Positions 60,195-64,000 of a stretch of 64,000 nucleotides of DNA are shown here, in pieces (positions within the stretch are counted from its first letter, which is position 1; each line of letters begins with the position of its first letter). This stretch comes from Latrodectus hesperus (taxonomy: Eukaryota; Arthropoda; Arachnida; Araneae; Theridiidae). The translations under genes and the position numbers were made by a program. Where the stretch lies: NCBI GenBank assembly GCA_037975125.1, contig CM075855.1, positions 107,539,912-107,603,911 on the forward strand, read 5' to 3'. The notes beneath the pieces are model-generated. The model made no database searches. It saw only the letters and a list, made by a program, of their open reading frames with translations, and had not been told where the DNA came from.

Positions 60195-60946
60195 CAGGGT
60201 GATCTTTTTTAAAGTGACAGTGTTTGGAGCGCCCTGTAGCGCGATCTAATAGCCGAAATGACGCCAAACCTGGTATTTAGACTAATCAAAACACGGTAAA
60301 AAAAAATTCCGCGAAAAAAGAATTTTAGTTCAAAAATTGCTGCTAGGGCATTTTGTGGCGCTTTACAATGTATAAAATGTGAGAAAAGGAAAATACTAAC
60401 ACATACAATCATGCAGTTAAATTATTAATTTACTACATTAACTTCCCCGGGGAGGAATTAGACCACATTCCATGTGAGCACCGTTCAACAGCGTGCATTC
60501 TGTGCACAACGTTCTCCACAGCTGTGCGTAACATGTCACGAGGAATATTCCGCACTGTCATAGTTTTTGTTGTCCTTTAGAATAGACAAATTTGATACTC
60601 CACCAACATAAGCGCACGTTCCGGTAACGTGAGAGGCATGGCCACTGGAGCTCGTTTACTTCAGCTGAGATTATTTGTCGGAACTTTATAGCCCCTATTA
60701 CTGGCACTGTCATCGAACAACATTTGCATTTTGCTTTGATACCTGTGTTTCATGCTAATTCTCGTTATTGTAAACTACAGCAGCGCCACAAAATGCCCCA
60801 GTGGTAACTTTTGAACTAAAACTTTTTTTTACAGAATATTTTCCCCATGTTTTGATGAGTCTAAATACCACGTTTGGTGTCATTTCGGCTATTAGATCGC
60901 GCTACAGTGCGCTCCAAGCACTGTCACTTTAAAAAAGATCACCCTG
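60195..60946 (-). mobile_element. TIR transposon with ~170-bp inverted repeats
   Basis: Ends CAGGGTGATC and GATCACCCTG with TA outside both. The repeats align inward for about 170 bp (60195-60364 with about 60778-60946), sharing TTTTTTAAAGTGACAGTG, GCGCGATCTAATAGCCGAAA and GGCATTTTGTGGCGCT blocks. The total length of 752 bp is far below an autonomous element, and a transposase relic lies between the repeats. Confidence 0.85.
60433..60640 (-). pseudogene. DDE transposase remnant, N- and C-terminal pieces
   Basis: On the minus strand, ATG at 60638-60640 opens MPLTLPERALMLVEYQIC, like the start of several Tc1/mariner-type transposases. After a deletion and frame change, TVRNIPRDMLRTAVENVV and HRMHAVERCSHGMW follow, ending at TAG 60433-60435, which looks like the end of such a protein. 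No catalytic motif remains. The family assignment is from general resemblance only. Confidence 0.55.
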
Positions 60947-60948
60947 TA

Positions 60949-61307
60949 CTTGAAACTTTCTTTAGTAACGCTGATAGTAAATATAATTTGGAATTCATTT
61001 CATCCGTTTCCAATGCATTTAGATATAAGGCGCACTGATAAAAGGAAAAATTACATTTTCTTCAAAGTGTATAACATTTATATTTTTTTCAAAAACCGAA
61101 AAGCAGTATTTATAGTTATTATTATTATTATTTCTTTTAGAAAAAAAAAATTACAGTATGGGATTGCAGAGATTGCTAAGCGAACAGGGGGTTTGACCTC
61201 GTACATAAAGTTTTTCTAATTCAAGTTAACATGCATACATGGTATTATACATATGTAAAGAATCGCTTTCGTTGTTACATACAAACGCTTGAAGTTAGCT
61301 GAATTCT
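60949..61307. other. AT-rich non-coding DNA
   Basis: The 89-codon frame at 60950-61219 is Ile/Phe/Lys-rich and probably chance. Confidence 0.35.
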
Positions 61308-61440
61308 GGATTGATTTGGTTTGTGGCTCCACAGTCATTTTTTTGCACACAAGACTTATAAAGATTACTGTTTAAAGTGGATTCCGGACCACTACAAACA
61401 TCCAAGCTCAAGGTGGGATTCAAACTCATAAGCTTTTGAA
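61308..61440 (-). mobile_element. SINE4, decayed and head-truncated
   Basis: TTTGGTTTGTGGCTCCACAG, TTTTTTGCACACAAG, TTTAAAGTGGATTCCGGACC and GGTGGGATTCAAACTC are in SINE4 order; the outer head is lost. Confidence 0.75.
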
Positions 61441-62280
61441 AGAATTATTTAGTTTTATTTTTTCCAGATTATATTAAAAATTTCAAAACCAGATACAAGA
61501 GTTTTCTAACATCCTTTATAATTTAAACAATCTAGTTAAATAACTCTATGCCACAATATGCATTAACATTAGGAATTGTTTTTGCCTTTCATATCTTAAT
61601 TCTAAATTTTTTCCTAATGCACAAAAATAAAAACGCAAATTAAACGAATTTTAGTCATTAAGGTAAATTTTATTTATTATGGACGACACATCGATTTTAC
61701 TTTAACAGCCATGAGCTCTTTCACTGAAAATTAAATAACTTCCCTTTACGAAATTTGTTTATTTCAGTCACAACTAGTCGATAAAAAATGCCGTCAAAAA
61801 CAATAAAAACTGAATTAAATTAAATAAGATGTAAGAAATAATTAGCATAAGCAGGAAAATTATTAAAATTTAACTTAGAAAAGAAGGCAAGCTCGTTAGT
61901 AATTTAAAAGTACATATGGATTTAAAAATTTTGTGTAATAAAATCGTCTAATTCAATTAGCTTAGAAACTACAATTAAAAATAATAATGTGTAAATTTGC
62001 ATTTTATTTCTAAAGCAACAAATTTATAGATTATTAAATTTTAAAGGTGAATCTTGGCGAAAATATAATCAGTATTTTATATAAATAATAAGTTTCATAA
62101 TTTATTACAATATTTATACCAGTAAATCAATAGTTGTAAAATAAAATTTGAACAAAATTTTTTATAAAGATTAAAATCAGAATTATATATTGCACTCAAC
62201 TTACTGATGGAGTAAAACGAAATACAGGAATTTTTTCCAAAGACTATATTTAAAAATTAACTAAAATTGTCATGTTGCGA
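61441..62280. other. AT-rich non-coding DNA
   Basis: Nothing recognised. Confidence 0.35.
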
Positions 62281-62425
62281 AATCCCGTGGATGTTTGTTG
62301 CTAAACAACCGATTTTTTTCACTTGAGGATTAATTTAATAAATACCTACAGTTTATAGAGTATTCTGAACCACTAAGAACACATCTCTAATACAAAGATG
62401 GTATTGGAATTCACGAGCTTACATC
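62281..62425 (-). mobile_element. SINE4, strongly decayed
   Basis: GTTGCTAAACAACCGATTTTTT, CCTACAGTTTATAGAGTATTCTG, AACCACTAAGAACA and GGAATTCACGAGCTT follow the SINE4 order at low identity. Confidence 0.45.
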
Positions 62426-63571
62426 AAAGACCAGAATTAGAGATCCAGTACCGTGTATATTTTTTCTTCTCGTAATAATTGAGCAGAGATAAATTACACA
62501 AAGGAGATAAAATTATTTATGTTCCTGAAGAGAACAAAAGTCCAAAATGGTGAGAATCACGGCAAAAGTGAAAATACAATAAGTTCAAATCACTATTATT
62601 TACGGTTTAAGCTCATTTCTGATGCTGATATCACAAAAAAAAAAAAAAAAAAAAAAAGGGAAAGTATATTTTATATTTTATGTTAGCTAAATGCCAACAT
62701 CCTAGTATATACAATTCACTTTATTCCAAATGCCATTCTCACTTTTTAACTCTGGGCAAAATTTTGGCAAGAAAATTTTTTTATTTATAACTCAATATAC
62801 AAAGATATAAAATAGAAATATAAAAGCGATATAAAATTTCAAAATCAAATTTGAAAATGATGAAATAATTCTTAAAATAAGTTAAAAAATAAAGATTTTT
62901 TATAAAAACTTACTTAAATATTTCTACAAATTAAATGTTATATCATTTCTCTTTCATTTAGAAAATTGAAAACTAACAGAAATTTTTTAATTGAAAAACA
63001 AGGTTTTTTTTTTTAAACTAAATTGATTCTAACATCAGCATTTGAGCTTCCAGACAAAAAAAAAAAAAAAAAAAAAAAAGCACGTGATAGAAAACTCAAG
63101 TGTAGATGTTTCTGTTAGAGGGGAGGGGGAAGCATTCCTCTTCCCTTCATATAAAATCGGGTTTTAAAGCTGGAGTTTTAGAGCGCGCAAGATGCTGGAT
63201 TTTAATGTAAATATTAATAATCTGTTTTCTCTTTTTAAGAAAAAATAGTCAGTACTATGATATTAAATATAATATTTTCGATTGTTTATATATATATATG
63301 CATAATAAAATAAGAATAAATTCGTTTTTCTTTATTTCTAAATGAATTATTTAATATCTTTTTGGAGTTTAAGTTATGATAACATTGTTTTGTTTGTCAA
63401 AATTTTTTTATGCAGAAAATTAAAAAGTTAGCAACAAACAATTGAATTTTTAAAATTTGTTATCTCATGTAAACTAACATATACTTAGATAACTACACAA
63501 CGTAAAATTAATTTTTACCATTTCTTTAATCAAAAATCAACATCTAACATTTTAGCATTTTTAGTAACAAA
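62426..63571. other. AT-rich DNA with two poly-A runs
   Basis: Pure A runs of 23-24 bp occur at 62635-62657 and 63056-63079. No SINE or LINE body is recognisable upstream of either. Confidence 0.45.
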
Positions 63572-63846
63572 TTTTCACTATGGCCAATGGTAATAACTGT
63601 GTGAAATATGTTATTATATTTCACTAAATTTTAAAACTATTTTAAACTAATTATCACAAAACATCTATTACTAGACTGGAAAAAAACTCACCTGAATATT
63701 GAGAAATTTCAAGTTTTCACTATGGCCAATGGTAATAACTGTGTGAAATATGTTATTATATTTCACTAAATTTTAAAACTATTTTAAACTAATTATCACA
63801 AAACATCTGTTACTAGACTGGAAAAAAACTCACCTGAATATTGAGG
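63572..63846. repeat. Tandem duplication, 142-bp unit x1.9
   Basis: Units start TTTTCACTATGGCCAATGG at 63572 and 63714 and are almost identical (one substitution noticed, CTATTACTAG against CTGTTACTAG). The second copy stops at GAATATTGAG. Confidence 0.95.
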
Positions 63847-64000
63847 AAAAGAATCTAGATACAGATACACAGATATTCCTCAGAAATGCAGCGAAATATA
63901 ATTTAGAGAAACTTCTTTTAACGAATAATTTCCATAAGATATCATTAATATTTATGTTATACTTTTGGTTATTAGATACCAATTTTTTTAAGAAAAAAAA

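Overview
This window looks like AT-rich intergenic or intronic DNA from an arthropod nuclear genome, most likely a spider. That assignment is an inference. It rests on tRNA-derived SINEs with (AAC)n tails, many Tc1/mariner elements with TA target duplications, non-LTR retrotransposon pieces carrying RNase H and a C-terminal CCHC knuckle, and long ~30% GC stretches with no dense coding. There are no operons, prokaryotic signals or rRNA genes, and no intact tRNA genes were seen. No complete host gene is visible. A few splice-flanked open segments (87-222, 1183-1263, 26194-26283, 28293-28329, 33562-33623) are only candidate exons.

Layout: 1-3.7 kb holds a hairpin and candidate terminal exon(s). 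3.9-6.3 kb has two decayed LINE fragments. 6.3-10.9 kb is featureless AT-rich DNA. 10.9-18.8 kb has a possible solo LTR, SINE pieces, a CpG-rich TCTCGCGAGA segment and tandem duplications. 19.0-25.1 kb has two internally deleted Tc1-like elements around a young 5'-truncated LINE with a perfect 12-bp target duplication. 27.3-31.0 kb has a deleted mariner and SINEs, including a chimeric one. 31.8-33.1 kb is a complete mariner with an intact 346-aa transposase, the only clearly intact protein gene here. 34.2-36.4 kb is a SINE cluster with one SINE inside another. 36.9-41.2 kb has a decayed Tc1-like element and a frameshifted cecropia/Hsmar1-like mariner. 42.1-45.4 kb is a three-level nest: a mariner split by a hAT-like element, which itself carries a SINE. 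47.3-54.8 kb is a complete tandem satellite array of about 24-25 units of 293-297 bp. 54.9-64.0 kb has more SINEs (one nested in its own family), an RTE-like LINE 3' end, two TIR elements and short duplications.

No gene pathway links these features. The window mainly records successive transposon insertion. TIR elements use TA sites, often inside (TA)n microsatellites. SINE1, SINE2 and the young LINE share an (AAC)n 3' terminus, which suggests shared retrotransposition machinery. Target duplications and nesting give a relative age order for many insertions.
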